From contig JAHBWU010000002.1 of the NCBI GenBank assembly GCA_019636835.1, positions 62,001 to 126,000 of the forward strand: 64,000 nucleotides of DNA, in the 5' to 3' direction. The notes beneath the pieces are model-generated. The model saw nothing but the letters and a program-made list of their open reading frames with translations. It did no database searches and was not told the origin of the DNA. Of the stretch, positions 15,904-24,395 are shown piece by piece. Position numbers and translations under genes: made by a program. Position 1 is the first letter of the stretch; each line of letters begins with the position of its first letter. Source of the DNA: Nitrospira sp. Its GTDB lineage: Bacteria > Nitrospirota > Nitrospiria > Nitrospirales > Nitrospiraceae.

Positions 15904-16986
15904 GTGATTCTCCTGAATCCTGGGCCGGTGAACGTTTCCGAACGGGTGCGGCAGGCGCTGCTGAAACCCGATATCTGTCATCGAGAAGATGAATTTTCAG
16001 AACTGCTTCACCGCATCCAAGCCAAGCTGCTCAAGGCCTTTGTCCCTGGAGCTGAATCGGAATATGTCGCCGTCGTGATGACCGGATCAGGGACGGCCGC
16101 CGTCGAAGCCGCCTTGATGTCGTCGCTCCCTCACGGCCGCCGTATGCTCATCCTCAACAACGGCGTCTATGGTGAACGGATGTCTCAAATCGTGGGCCTC
16201 AATCGCCTGGGGGTGAGCGAGTTGAAGTATGAATGGACGGTTCGGCCCGATCCGGAAAAACTGCTTCTTGCCTTGCGGCAGCATCAGGAAGTGCATGCCG
16301 TCGGTATGGTGCATCATGAAACCACCACCGGGCTCCTCAATCCGGTCCACGAGATCGCCGAGATCGTCGATAATCAGAATCGGGTGTTTGTGCTCGATGC
16401 CGTCAGCGCTCTGGCGGGCGAGACGATCGACATCGCGCGGTCGCACATCTATATGGTGGCGGGGACCGCAGGAAAGTGTATTCAGGGGTTTCCAGGTGTC
16501 TCGTTCGTGCTGGTGCGGAAGGGGTTCGTCGAGAAAATGCGCTCGTACCCGAAGCGCTCGTGGTATCTCCACCTGACCCATTACATCGACAACGAGGGGC
16601 GAGGCACGATTCCCTTCACTCCCGCCGTGCAGGTCTACTATGCCTTCGACGAAGCACTCAACGAACTACTCGAGGAAGGCGTGACCACTCGTATCCAACG
16701 GTACAAAAAGACGGCGGCCCTGATCCGCGAACGAATGGCCAAACTCGGTGTGGAGGCGCTTCTCCCGGCGGAGCGACAATCGAATACCATCACGGCCTAT
16801 CACCTGCCGGATGGTGTTTCCTACCATGCGTTGCATGACCGCCTGAAGCAGCAGGGCTATGTCATTTATGCCGGTCAAGGCAACCTGGAAAACAAGATTT
16901 TCCGTGTGGCCAATATGGGGGCATTGTCCGAGGCGCAACTCGGCGGGTTTCTCGACGCCTTCGAGCAAGCGTGCAAATCGGCATGA
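15904..16986 (+). CDS. Class V aminotransferase, probably 2-aminoethylphosphonate-forming
   Basis: A 360-aa fold-type I PLP enzyme of the PhnW/serine-pyruvate aminotransferase group. Visible are the NPGPVNVS start, GSGTAAVEA for phosphate binding, Asp165 in LDAVSALAGE for the pyridine nitrogen and Lys191 in GTAGKCIQGFPG as the Schiff base. Family members interconvert phosphonoacetaldehyde and 2-aminoethylphosphonate. In this operon the direction should be synthesis of 2-aminoethylphosphonate. The GTG start has a good GAAGGAGAG site. It overlaps the next gene by four bases (ATGA), showing translational coupling. Confidence 0.82.
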   Translation: MILLNPGPVNVSERVRQALLKPDICHREDEFSELLHRIQAKLLKAFVPGAESEYVAVVMTGSGTAAVEAALMSSLPHGRRMLILNNGVYGERMSQIVGLNRLGVSELKYEWTVRPDPEKLLLALRQHQEVHAVGMVHHETTTGLLNPVHEIAEIVDNQNRVFVLDAVSALAGETIDIARSHIYMVAGTAGKCIQGFPGVSFVLVRKGFVEKMRSYPKRSWYLHLTHYIDNEGRGTIPFTPAVQVYYAFDEALNELLEEGVTTRIQRYKKTAALIRERMAKLGVEALLPAERQSNTITAYHLPDGVSYHALHDRLKQQGYVIYAGQGNLENKIFRVANMGALSEAQLGGFLDAFEQACKSA

Positions 16987-17702
16987 AGGCGGTCATCCTT
17001 GCAGCGGGAGTGGGAAAACGTCTGTGGGAGGTCACCCAACATCGTCCCAAATGTCTCATCGAAATCGGCGGTCGGTCGCTTCTGCGTCGTTACCTAGAGT
17101 CGCTGGCTTCCGTCGGGATTCGCCGGGCGGAGATCGTCGTCGGGTACAAGCAGGAGATGATTCGTGCGGCGGTCGAGCAGGATGCATGCGGCGTCAGCGT
17201 CAAGTTTCTGGTCAACGAGCAGTTTCATAGAGGCAGTATTTCCTCGCTGTGGATCGCACGAGCCACGCTCGACGACGATACCATCGTGATGGATGCCGAC
17301 GTGCTGTTCCATCAGGAAATCCTGCGGCGTCTGGTGTCGTCACCCTCTGAGAATGCGCTGTTGATGGATGAGACGGTGAAGCAGACCGGAGAAGAATGCA
17401 TGGTGGTCACGGCGGGGGGCCGAGTTGTCGCGCTGACAAAGAACATGCCGGAACAGTACGACTATGCCGGTGAAGGGGTTGGATTTCTTCGGGTTCGGCA
17501 TGCCGACACGCCGCGCGTCGTCTCGTCGCTCCGTGGCCACATCGACAGAGGATCGTGGGATATGGAGTACGAAGACGCGCTGCGGCAGTATTTTCAGGAC
17601 GTGCGAGTCGGTTATGAACGGATCGGAGGACTGCCCTGGACCGAGATCGATTTCATCGAAGACATAAAAAAAGCCGAGTTGGAAGTTGTGCCAAGATTAT
17701 GA
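16983..17702 (+). CDS. Nucleotidyltransferase, probable CTP:2-aminoethylphosphonate cytidylyltransferase (PntC-like)
   Basis: A 239-aa LicC/PntC-type nucleotidyltransferase. The signature LAAGVGKRL with HRPKCLIEI binds the nucleotide, and VMDADVLF carries the metal aspartate. The C-terminal WTEIDFIEDIKKAE carries the second acidic site. Proteins of this type activate choline phosphate or 2-aminoethylphosphonate with CTP, giving CMP-linked donors. The position directly after the transaminase (ATGA overlap) and before a CDP-alcohol phosphotransferase points to CMP-aminoethylphosphonate. The frame also has an upstream GTG at 16971, but the ATG overlapping the previous stop is preferred. Confidence 0.78.
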   Translation: MKAVILAAGVGKRLWEVTQHRPKCLIEIGGRSLLRRYLESLASVGIRRAEIVVGYKQEMIRAAVEQDACGVSVKFLVNEQFHRGSISSLWIARATLDDDTIVMDADVLFHQEILRRLVSSPSENALLMDETVKQTGEECMVVTAGGRVVALTKNMPEQYDYAGEGVGFLRVRHADTPRVVSSLRGHIDRGSWDMEYEDALRQYFQDVRVGYERIGGLPWTEIDFIEDIKKAELEVVPRL

Positions 17703-17786
17703 GAAAGTCTTTACCGTGGTAAGATGTCCGACGGAGAGAGGCCCTGTGCAAGAAACCACCGGCGAGCAGCAGTTGTCTGTGGAACC

Positions 17787-19223
17787 ATGAGCAAGAGCGT
17801 CCTTCAAAGAAGAGCTGAAATCCACGGCCTGGCGACGGCAATTCTGCTGCCGTCTGTCGGGGTCTTCGGCGGTCCGATCGGATCGCAGGTCGACGACGTG
17901 GGGCCTCTGACGAACGTCGTGGGGATCGGGCTCTTTCAACGGACCGTGCTCACCTTGCAACGGGCGGGGATTCGCCAATTAATCGTCCTTTCCGGTTCCG
18001 AGGAGGAACAGCTGAAACAGGCGCTCGGTAAAGGGCCGCGCGTCACGATTCCCGTCCGATGGATGCCGATCCGTGAGTTTCCTCTCGACGATCCTCGGAC
18101 ATGGGAAGCCTTGGCGGCCGAAGTGCACGGCTTTGCGTTGGTCACGAGCGTCAATAGTGTGTTCTCTCGAGGGTTGATCGAACGGTTGCGGCGTGATGTA
18201 CAGGACGGTCAGGCCATCCTAGTCTCTCAAGCCTCACAAAGGCAGGTCGATCAGCTCATGGTGCAGGGCGTGCGATCGAAAGCTCTGTCCAGTCGCCCGG
18301 CGACCTTCGCCCCCCCTCGTTTTGACGATCCGGCCTTGCGTGTCGCCGAGCTGGTGGTCGTGCCGGCAAGTCTGATGAGCACCGCCAATCAAGCGGCGAG
18401 CGAAAAGGGGAGCCCTCCGATCCGGCAGTGGCTTGAGCGGGCGTCGGCGGATGGTCGAGTGCGTGTCGTCTCGGCCGAAGAGAAGCGGGGCGATTGGTAT
18501 CAACCCGTCCGAACCCTGTCTGACGTCCAAACAGCCGAAAAGAAATTGTTCAATTCGCTCAAGGGGGAATTTGAAGGGTTTGTCGATCGGTATTTCAATC
18601 GGAAGGTCTCTCGTTGGTTTACGCGCCTGTTTCTTGCCATGGGGCTGTCGCCAAATTCCATCACGATCCTTGCCGGACTCATCGGTCTGGTTGCTGCGGC
18701 GGGATTTGGGATAGGCACGTACAGCGCCGGTATTGTGGCAGCTCTCTTGTTTCAATTGGCGGCCGTGATTGATTGCTGTGACGGCGAAGTCGCGCGGTTG
18801 ACCTTTACCGAGTCGCCCTTTGGGGCCTGGTTCGATATCGTCTTGGACAACATCGTGCATATGGCGATTTTTGGGGGCATCGCCGTGGGACTCTATACGA
18901 CGCACATCGGACAAGCGGACGACTGGGTTCCTCTTGCGCTGGGCGTCGCTGCGGTGTTCGGCAACGGCCTCTCATTCTTGCTTGTCGAAAAGGCGCAGAA
19001 GATTAAAACGGCGAGTGGTTGGAGAACTCCTGCACATGCGGCCTGGGCGGATGTCATGCTGAAAAATGTCGCCAACCGTGATTTCTCAGCGGCCTTACTG
19101 GGCTTTGCGCTGTTCGATCAACTCTATTGGTTTCTACTCTTTGCAGCAGCCGGCTCCTTGCTGTTTGCCGGTGCCATGGTCTGGGTCATCCGCTCATCTG
19201 CAATCTCATCTCCTCGGCCATAA
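17787..19223 (+). CDS. CDP-alcohol phosphatidyltransferase with N-terminal nucleotidyltransferase-like domain
   Basis: A 478-aa protein. Residues about 1-245 look like a degenerate nucleotidyltransferase (Rossmann-like strands, but no GxGxR loop). Residues about 265-478 form an integral membrane CDP-alcohol phosphotransferase with the complete motif DxxDGxxAR-x8-GxxxDxxxD (Asp329, Asp332, Asp350 and Asp354). Such enzymes move a head group from a CMP/CDP donor to a lipid alcohol. With an upstream CMP-aminoethylphosphonate synthase, the expected product is a phosphonolipid such as diacylglycerol-aminoethylphosphonate. The layout also resembles bifunctional inositol-phosphate enzymes, so an inositol lipid is the alternative. 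The ATG at 17787 is preferred over an in-frame ATG 63 bases upstream. Confidence 0.8.
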   Translation: MSKSVLQRRAEIHGLATAILLPSVGVFGGPIGSQVDDVGPLTNVVGIGLFQRTVLTLQRAGIRQLIVLSGSEEEQLKQALGKGPRVTIPVRWMPIREFPLDDPRTWEALAAEVHGFALVTSVNSVFSRGLIERLRRDVQDGQAILVSQASQRQVDQLMVQGVRSKALSSRPATFAPPRFDDPALRVAELVVVPASLMSTANQAASEKGSPPIRQWLERASADGRVRVVSAEEKRGDWYQPVRTLSDVQTAEKKLFNSLKGEFEGFVDRYFNRKVSRWFTRLFLAMGLSPNSITILAGLIGLVAAAGFGIGTYSAGIVAALLFQLAAVIDCCDGEVARLTFTESPFGAWFDIVLDNIVHMAIFGGIAVGLYTTHIGQADDWVPLALGVAAVFGNGLSFLLVEKAQKIKTASGWRTPAHAAWADVMLKNVANRDFSAALLGFALFDQLYWFLLFAAAGSLLFAGAMVWVIRSSAISSPRP

Positions 19224-19248
19224 ATGCCGCGTTCGCCATCCGACTAAC

Positions 19249-20256
19249 GTGTTGCGCTATATCCTATTAGCCCTAGGCCTTGTCGTTCTAAGCCTTCTTG
19301 TCTGGCATATCGGCCCCGCCAACATCTATGAGGCCGCTACACGACTGGGTCCGACAGCCTTGCTCGCCCTCCTGATTCCATCCATCATCATGTATTCCGT
19401 TGAAGCCTATGGGTGGAAAGTCGTGTTGGGGCAAGCGGCACAAAGGATTCCGTTTTGGCGACTGCTGACGATTCGGAGCGCCGGCGAAGTGGTGAATATG
19501 ACCACTCCGACCGCCTACCTGGGGGGCGAACCGCTGAAGGTCTATCTGCTCAACAAATATGACGTTCCCATAGCGGAGGGGGCCGCTTCAGTTGTGATTG
19601 CGAAGACGACCATGACCATCGCGGAAGTGTTCTATATCCTCACGGGAATCGCCCTGGCCTTTTGGATTCTGGGTGTCGGAAGCTCGGCAGGGCAGACGAT
19701 CACGGCGGCACTGTTGAGTGTCGGACTGTTGGTGTGTTCAATCGCGGGGTTTGTGTTTATCCAGCAGCGTGGACTCTTTGCATCGATTCTGTCCTTGGTC
19801 AAGAAATTGGGCTTACGAATTCGGTCTCTGGAAGCGCAGGAAGAGCACCTGCGCTCGATCGACCAAACGATCCGGAATTTTTACAGCCACCATCAGAAGG
19901 CCTTTTATGCGTCGTTGGTGGTGTATTTGTTGGGCTGGATGGCCGAATCGATGGAAGTCTTCGGGATCATCTATTTGCTCGGCGGGTCGGTGAGTGTGTT
20001 GTCTGCCCTCTCTATAGGAGCGCTCGCGGTGTTTATCAAGGGCGGATCCTTCTTCATCCCCGGCAGCCTGGGCGCCCAAGATGCCGGCAATCTTCTGTTG
20101 CTCCAAGCGTTCGGCTACAGTGACGTGACGGGGATCACTTTCGCGCTGTTGCGACGATTCCGTGAGCTCGTCTGGATCGGTATCGGGTTGTTGTGTTTGG
20201 CGACGGTCGGAAAAGGCAGGATACCCCAGGATCAAGAGATAGAAATTCCTTCCTGA
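19249..20256 (+). CDS. Flippase-like integral membrane protein (LPG synthase TM / YbhN family)
   Basis: A 335-aa protein with about eight hydrophobic helices and the family motifs TIRSAGEVVNMTTPTAYLGGEPLK and GSFFIPGSLGAQDAGNLLL. The family (TIGR00374-like) includes the membrane half of lysyl-phosphatidylglycerol synthase and HpnL-type proteins, which are linked to lipid flipping. It follows the CDP-alcohol phosphotransferase by 25 bases, so movement of the phosphonolipid across the membrane is a reasonable inference. The GTG at 19249 is chosen because the open frame further upstream is only a shadow of the previous gene. It overlaps the convergent PilZ gene by 25 bases. Confidence 0.78.
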   Translation: MLRYILLALGLVVLSLLVWHIGPANIYEAATRLGPTALLALLIPSIIMYSVEAYGWKVVLGQAAQRIPFWRLLTIRSAGEVVNMTTPTAYLGGEPLKVYLLNKYDVPIAEGAASVVIAKTTMTIAEVFYILTGIALAFWILGVGSSAGQTITAALLSVGLLVCSIAGFVFIQQRGLFASILSLVKKLGLRIRSLEAQEEHLRSIDQTIRNFYSHHQKAFYASLVVYLLGWMAESMEVFGIIYLLGGSVSVLSALSIGALAVFIKGGSFFIPGSLGAQDAGNLLLLQAFGYSDVTGITFALLRRFRELVWIGIGLLCLATVGKGRIPQDQEIEIPS

Positions 20257-20696
20257 GTGATCGTTCGGAGCCGTTCGACCATCCGGTCCCACACGAATCC
20301 GTGGAGCCGAAAATCCGCCGCCCGCTCCACCTTGTGAAACTGAAGCCCCATCCGATTCCCTTGGACCCATCGGACCTCGGCCTCTTCAACCGGGAGTGAC
20401 TGTACTTGATCCGGCAGTATCAGCCGTACGCGGAGAGTGGTCCGCTGCGGGGCGACACAGGTACACTCGATCGCGCAGCCGAACACCGTGAGGTTCATCA
20501 CCCTCCCTTCTGCGATCGTTTCCGCGTCCGAAAACATCACGGGGTACTGCACGGCGAGGGGGACTCGATAGTGATGCCGAAAATAAGGACGTGTGGATTC
20601 CACAGTAGCCCAGTGTAGTCGGCCTTCCGTGGCAGAATGAATCCCCCTTTCGCGGGGACGAAACGCAATCCTGTTCACGGTGAAGGCGGTGTCCAC
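20232..20696 (-). CDS. PilZ-domain protein
   Basis: A 154-aa protein with an N-terminal extension of about 37 residues before a PilZ domain. The cyclic-di-GMP motifs are RHHYR (RxxxR) and NLTVFG, where the usual serine is Thr. Its GTG start follows the stop codon of the upstream PilZ gene directly, so the two are probably translationally coupled, and no separate ribosome binding site is seen. A shorter start at the GTG just before ESTRPYF is possible. The 3' end overlaps the convergent flippase-like gene by 25 bases. Confidence 0.75.
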   Translation of the reverse strand: MDTAFTVNRIAFRPRERGIHSATEGRLHWATVESTRPYFRHHYRVPLAVQYPVMFSDAETIAEGRVMNLTVFGCAIECTCVAPQRTTLRVRLILPDQVQSLPVEEAEVRWVQGNRMGLQFHKVERAADFRLHGFVWDRMVERLRTITQEGISIS

Positions 20697-21095
20697 TCAG
20701 GCAGAGTAGTGCTTATTGAGGTGTTCGCGCTGGAATTTTAAGATATGTCTTATCAGCAGTTCCCGATCCCGATTGGCCATCCTGACGAACCGGCCATGCA
20801 GGCGATACGTGTTGAGTGGGTAGGGGATGGGATCAACGCGCAGCACTTCGAGGAAAGACTTAAAGAGTACCTGGCCGGGAAGGAGCAGGGTGCAGGAGAG
20901 AATTACGTTCACCTCGAAAGTCTGGTTGAGTGTAACGCCGATGCCCCCGCCGCTGATGTTGACGGACCGCTGGACGAGTGTTGCCTCAGCCGTGTCGTTC
21001 TCGGCCTGAAGACAGATGGGCAAGGGGACGGTGATGCGATAAAACTCGCGGCGATCTGCAGGAGACGGCTGTGGGGCCTGGGTATCTGGCGGCAT
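20697..21095 (-). CDS. Single-domain PilZ protein
   Basis: A 132-aa PilZ protein with RREFYR (RxxxR) at about residues 15-20 and NISGGG (NxSxxG) at about 46-51. The DRREFYRI start of the domain resembles PilZ proteins that act on motility or surface functions, but no flagellar or pilus gene is adjacent. It is the first gene of a two-gene minus-strand unit with the PilZ gene at 20232, its stop codon touching the next start. Two different cyclic-di-GMP receptors would therefore be made together. Confidence 0.85.
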   Translation of the reverse strand: MPPDTQAPQPSPADRREFYRITVPLPICLQAENDTAEATLVQRSVNISGGGIGVTLNQTFEVNVILSCTLLLPGQVLFKSFLEVLRVDPIPYPLNTYRLHGRFVRMANRDRELLIRHILKFQREHLNKHYSA

Positions 21096-21368
21096 GGTGG
21101 CAGAAGTATACCAAAACCAGCGCGTCGATCCATTGATTGGTTATTGCATAAAGTTGGAACGCTACTGAGCGAATCCTAGGGCAGGCTCTGTTTCATGCTC
21201 AATGGCCGCATATGTTGCGGGATCGACAAGGACCGCCACTGGGGGATCTGAACGAACCGCTGTGCTGTATGGTTGATTGGATTTCCATTGGCTCCGGTCC
21301 AGCTTTACCGCATTGGAACCAGGTGATATGATGGATACACACTGTAGTACCATCTAGGAGGTGGAGGC

Positions 21369-21596
21369 ATGATCAAGAAGCTGACCAAGCATGGCAATAG
21401 TCTCGCCCTCGTGATTGATCGGGGTGTGCTCGATCTGCTGAACATTGACGCCGAGACGCCGCTCAACATCAAGACAGATGGGAAGTGCCTCATCGTGATG
21501 CCTGCACAGGACGTCGTCCGTCGAAAAAAGTTCCGCGCGGCCTTAGCCAAGGTGAACCGGCAATATGGTCCAGCATTAAAGAAGCTTGCGGAATAA
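21369..21596 (+). CDS. AbrB/MazE-type antitoxin
   Basis: A 75-aa protein with an N-terminal swapped-hairpin DNA-binding domain (KKLTKHGNSLALVIDRGVLD, then LNIDAETPLNIKTDG) and a basic C-terminal tail that should wrap the toxin. The start has a strong AGGAGGTGGAGG site. It sits three bases upstream of a Doc toxin gene, in the normal antitoxin-first order, and should repress its own promoter. The 273 bases upstream hold no convincing gene. Confidence 0.85.
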   Translation: MIKKLTKHGNSLALVIDRGVLDLLNIDAETPLNIKTDGKCLIVMPAQDVVRRKKFRAALAKVNRQYGPALKKLAE

Positions 21597-21599
21597 GTA

Positions 21600-21986
21600 G
21601 TGGAACCGCTGTTTCTTACTTTGGAAGAAGTCCTGGAGATTCACCGTGATGAAATCGAGCGGTACGGTGGGACGCTAGGAGTCCGTGATAATGGGTTGCT
21701 GGAGTCTGCGGTTGCCGCTCCTCAGGCTGGGTTCGGCGGACATTATTTGCACAGTAACTTGTATGAGATGGCAGCAGCTTATCTCTTTCATCTTGTGCAG
21801 AATCATCCGTTCTTAGACGGAAACAAACGCGTGGGGGCAGCTGCGGCTCTCGTCTTTCTGACCATGAATGGTGTCGAAACAAAGATGACGAATCAAGCGA
21901 TCGTCGACATGGTACTAGCGGTGGCGAAAGGGAAGATGGATAAACCGACCATCGCAGAATTCTTCCGCAAGCATTCCCGCCAGTAG
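21600..21986 (+). CDS. doc: Doc (death-on-curing) family toxin, Fic fold
   Basis: A 128-aa Fic-fold protein. The catalytic motif HPFLDGNKR (His69 to Arg77) matches the Doc/Fic consensus HxFx(D/N)GNKR. The N-terminal LTLEEVLEIHRDEIERYGG and RDNGLLESAVAAPQ segments are typical of the Doc branch. Doc from phage P1 phosphorylates elongation factor Tu and so stops translation. The GTG start lies three bases after the antitoxin stop. All catalytic residues are present, so it should be active. The antitoxin is AbrB-like, unlike the P1 system, where Doc is paired with Phd. Confidence 0.88.
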   Translation: MEPLFLTLEEVLEIHRDEIERYGGTLGVRDNGLLESAVAAPQAGFGGHYLHSNLYEMAAAYLFHLVQNHPFLDGNKRVGAAAALVFLTMNGVETKMTNQAIVDMVLAVAKGKMDKPTIAEFFRKHSRQ

Positions 21987-22086
21987 TTCAGGCCCCAGTC
22001 TTGCCATCTGCCATTAGCTACACGCTATTTGTTCTTCAAGCAAGACCGTCGGCGATCCGAATCAGTTATGAGAGGAGTGAGGAATG

Positions 22087-22734
22087 TTAGTTGCCTGTAG
22101 TCATTTCCTGATACCAGCGTCGGAGGTGCTTCAGACTGGGCAATCGTGTCTTTCCGTTGAACAGGTAGTTGCTGAGTATGCCGTAGAGATTGTAATCGAC
22201 GAACAACGGGCGATCGGTCAGAAGAAACGGTGAGGTTGCCAACATGCTGTCGATCGGCTTCAAGAGTTCCGCAAACTGAGTGCACAGATACCGTCGATGG
22301 GTGGTCCATTCTCGGACGCATCCTCTCCCGAATTTCCGCTCCTTGTGGCGAATGAGCATCGTCCGTTCGATGAGGGGGCGGGTTGGAATCACATACGTAT
22401 CGTTCACTTTGAAGCCCACCGATTCCAGATCGTTCTCGATATAGCGTGAAACAATTAGTTGTAGCCCATCGAAGTTTTTGGGAAACAGGTTAAGCCGATA
22501 CCGCCGATCCACGTAACGCGCAACCTCCTGCCCGAAGTCCGTTAGGTCACAGATGGCGTGCCTCCCGTCGATAAGGCAGGGAACCGTATGACCCTGTCCC
22601 TTCGTCGCTTTAATGATCGGAGTTCGATCATGGTAGGCGATGTTGTGGAGCCGAAACGGAATATGATGACGTGTCAGGATGTGCCTGATGGTGATGCAGA
22701 AGGGGGACCAAGGAAATTGGATGAGGGTGAGCAT
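22087..22734 (-). CDS. Glutathione S-transferase-like protein
   Basis: A 215-aa protein with an N-terminal thioredoxin-fold GST domain (FPWSPFCITIRHIL, then the cis-proline segment HTVPCLID at about residues 49-56) and an all-helical C-terminal domain. A Ser and a Cys lie in the WSPFC segment where thiol chemistry occurs. Substrate is unknown; such proteins conjugate or reduce small electrophiles, or serve as stress proteins. It faces the Doc toxin gene convergently with a 100-base gap and has no evident operon partner. Confidence 0.75.
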   Translation of the reverse strand: MLTLIQFPWSPFCITIRHILTRHHIPFRLHNIAYHDRTPIIKATKGQGHTVPCLIDGRHAICDLTDFGQEVARYVDRRYRLNLFPKNFDGLQLIVSRYIENDLESVGFKVNDTYVIPTRPLIERTMLIRHKERKFGRGCVREWTTHRRYLCTQFAELLKPIDSMLATSPFLLTDRPLFVDYNLYGILSNYLFNGKTRLPSLKHLRRWYQEMTTGN

Positions 22735-23024
22735 GGAACTTTTATGAAGGAAGCGAAGCGAAACCGCAAGATCGCAAGAAAGTAACTTTACCTATGCTAC
22801 TTTTCTATCCGATGGCGGTTCGAATCAGCAAGTGTAAGATGATGAGAGATGAGCACTGTTGGCGGTAATGGGGGGACACAACTGGCCCTATTGCTTGGGC
22901 TTGATTGCTCATATATATTCCTTGGCGCTTCATAGCATTACCCTGTGAAATTAATTCTTATCTATCTACGGACTAAGCAAAAGTCACACGATACAATTTC
23001 CTCACTATGCAGGGATAAAGTATA

Positions 23025-24395
23025 GTGCCACAAAGAGAACTGAGAGACCCAATTCATGGGTTCATTAACCGGGAGGATGTCGAAGAAGAGATTATCAATT
23101 CCCCTGTCTTCCAACGCCTAAGGAAGATTAGGCAACTTGCTCTCGCTAGTCTTGTTTATCCAGGAGCAGTCCACACGAGATTTGATCATTCAATCGGGGC
23201 TATGCATGTTGCCGGATTGATCTCAGATGCAGTTCGATTAGAGCCTGAGGAGAAAAGATTAGTGCGCCTTGCGGCTTTACTGCATGACATTGGACATGGG
23301 CCATTCTCGCATGTTTCAGAGCCTGTCCTTGAAAAGTATTTCGATCGTGAAAAGGTCAACATTGAGGGCAAGGTACAGATCCATGAAAAATTGACCGAGG
23401 CGATCATTCGTGAGGATGAAGTGCTTGGTCATGGTTTGAGTCCGCGAGACCGTGAGAGAATTATCGGCATCCTTAACGGAACTTATGGGGATTCTGTTCT
23501 CAAGCATATAGTCTCTGGCCCTCTCGATGCGGACAAACAGGCCTATCTGTTGAGAGATAGTTACTTCTGTGGAGTGAAGTACGGGGTGTTTGATCTTTCT
23601 AGGCTGTCCTCAACACTCGCCGTCCAACGCGATTCCGATGATAGAGATCTGGCAATTAATGAAGATGGCGTCCATGCGCTTGAGCAGTTCGTCCTGGCAA
23701 AGTACTACATGACAACGCAGGTGTATAGACACAAAGTAAGACTAATAACTGATTCTATGATTGGTCGTGCGCTTGATCTTGGGATCAGGGAAGATGGTAT
23801 AGAGTGGCTCCGAAAGGTTTATACCTACGATGGATCGAGGGATTATGTGCGTGAATATAAAACTTGGACTGATGAGCGTCTTACCAATGAGATCCTTTCC
23901 CCACGCACACCTGATGGATACGCAAAGTCAATATTTCAGAACCTAACTCAGCGACAGCTACACAAGAGAATCGCTACCTATAGAATTCAAGAGTTCGATG
24001 ATCCTATCGCCAGAAAAGGGCTCTCTGAGTTGAGTTCATCGGATAAGATAGAACTGGAAAAAAGAATCGGGACCTATCTTTCTGCTGATCACAATCTGGT
24101 TATTGTGAATACATTTTCAATCAAATCGGTTCGAGAACAAGCAAGGAATTCCGAGGCATCGATTATCGTTATGGGACCTGATGTCGAAAAGCCAGCCATA
24201 TTTGAAGCAAAATCTGCGCTCTTTCGTTCAATAGATGAGGCAGTGCAGGAAAAGTATATTGAGGTGTATGCTCCTATAAAATACATAGATGATAAACAGA
24301 AGAAGAAACTGAAGTCTCAGTATCATGGTGAGATTCGATCTATTTTGAACGATTTCATGCAGCCGGGCCCATTTGAAAAGGAGGGAGCGACATGA
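23025..24395 (+). CDS. SAMHD1-like HD-domain phosphohydrolase, candidate dNTPase
   Basis: A 456-aa protein of the COG1078 group. The HD metal site is complete: His55 in HTRFDHS, His87-Asp88 in LLHDIGHGPFSH and Asp168 in GPLDADKQAYLLRDS. The RLRKIRQL segment and PGAVHTRFDHS are typical of dNTP triphosphohydrolases such as SAMHD1 and Bacillus YwfO. It should hydrolyse dNTPs to nucleosides and triphosphate. The GTG start is the only reasonable one. The gene is visibly richer in A and T than its surroundings, suggesting acquisition. Its last four bases overlap the next gene, so the two proteins are made together. Confidence 0.82.
   Translation: MPQRELRDPIHGFINREDVEEEIINSPVFQRLRKIRQLALASLVYPGAVHTRFDHSIGAMHVAGLISDAVRLEPEEKRLVRLAALLHDIGHGPFSHVSEPVLEKYFDREKVNIEGKVQIHEKLTEAIIREDEVLGHGLSPRDRERIIGILNGTYGDSVLKHIVSGPLDADKQAYLLRDSYFCGVKYGVFDLSRLSSTLAVQRDSDDRDLAINEDGVHALEQFVLAKYYMTTQVYRHKVRLITDSMIGRALDLGIREDGIEWLRKVYTYDGSRDYVREYKTWTDERLTNEILSPRTPDGYAKSIFQNLTQRQLHKRIATYRIQEFDDPIARKGLSELSSSDKIELEKRIGTYLSADHNLVIVNTFSIKSVREQARNSEASIIVMGPDVEKPAIFEAKSALFRSIDEAVQEKYIEVYAPIKYIDDKQKKKLKSQYHGEIRSILNDFMQPGPFEKEGAT

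Noticed and set aside
17724-17786. Upstream ATG for the CDP-alcohol phosphotransferase
   Set aside because: The extra 21 residues are Arg- and Cys-rich and precede the first conserved-looking segment; the ATG at 17787 gives a more natural N-terminus.
21998-22046. GTCTTGC/GCAAGAC inverted repeat between doc and the GST-like gene as a bidirectional terminator
   Set aside because: The stem has only seven base pairs with a loop of about 35 bases and no T run on either strand.
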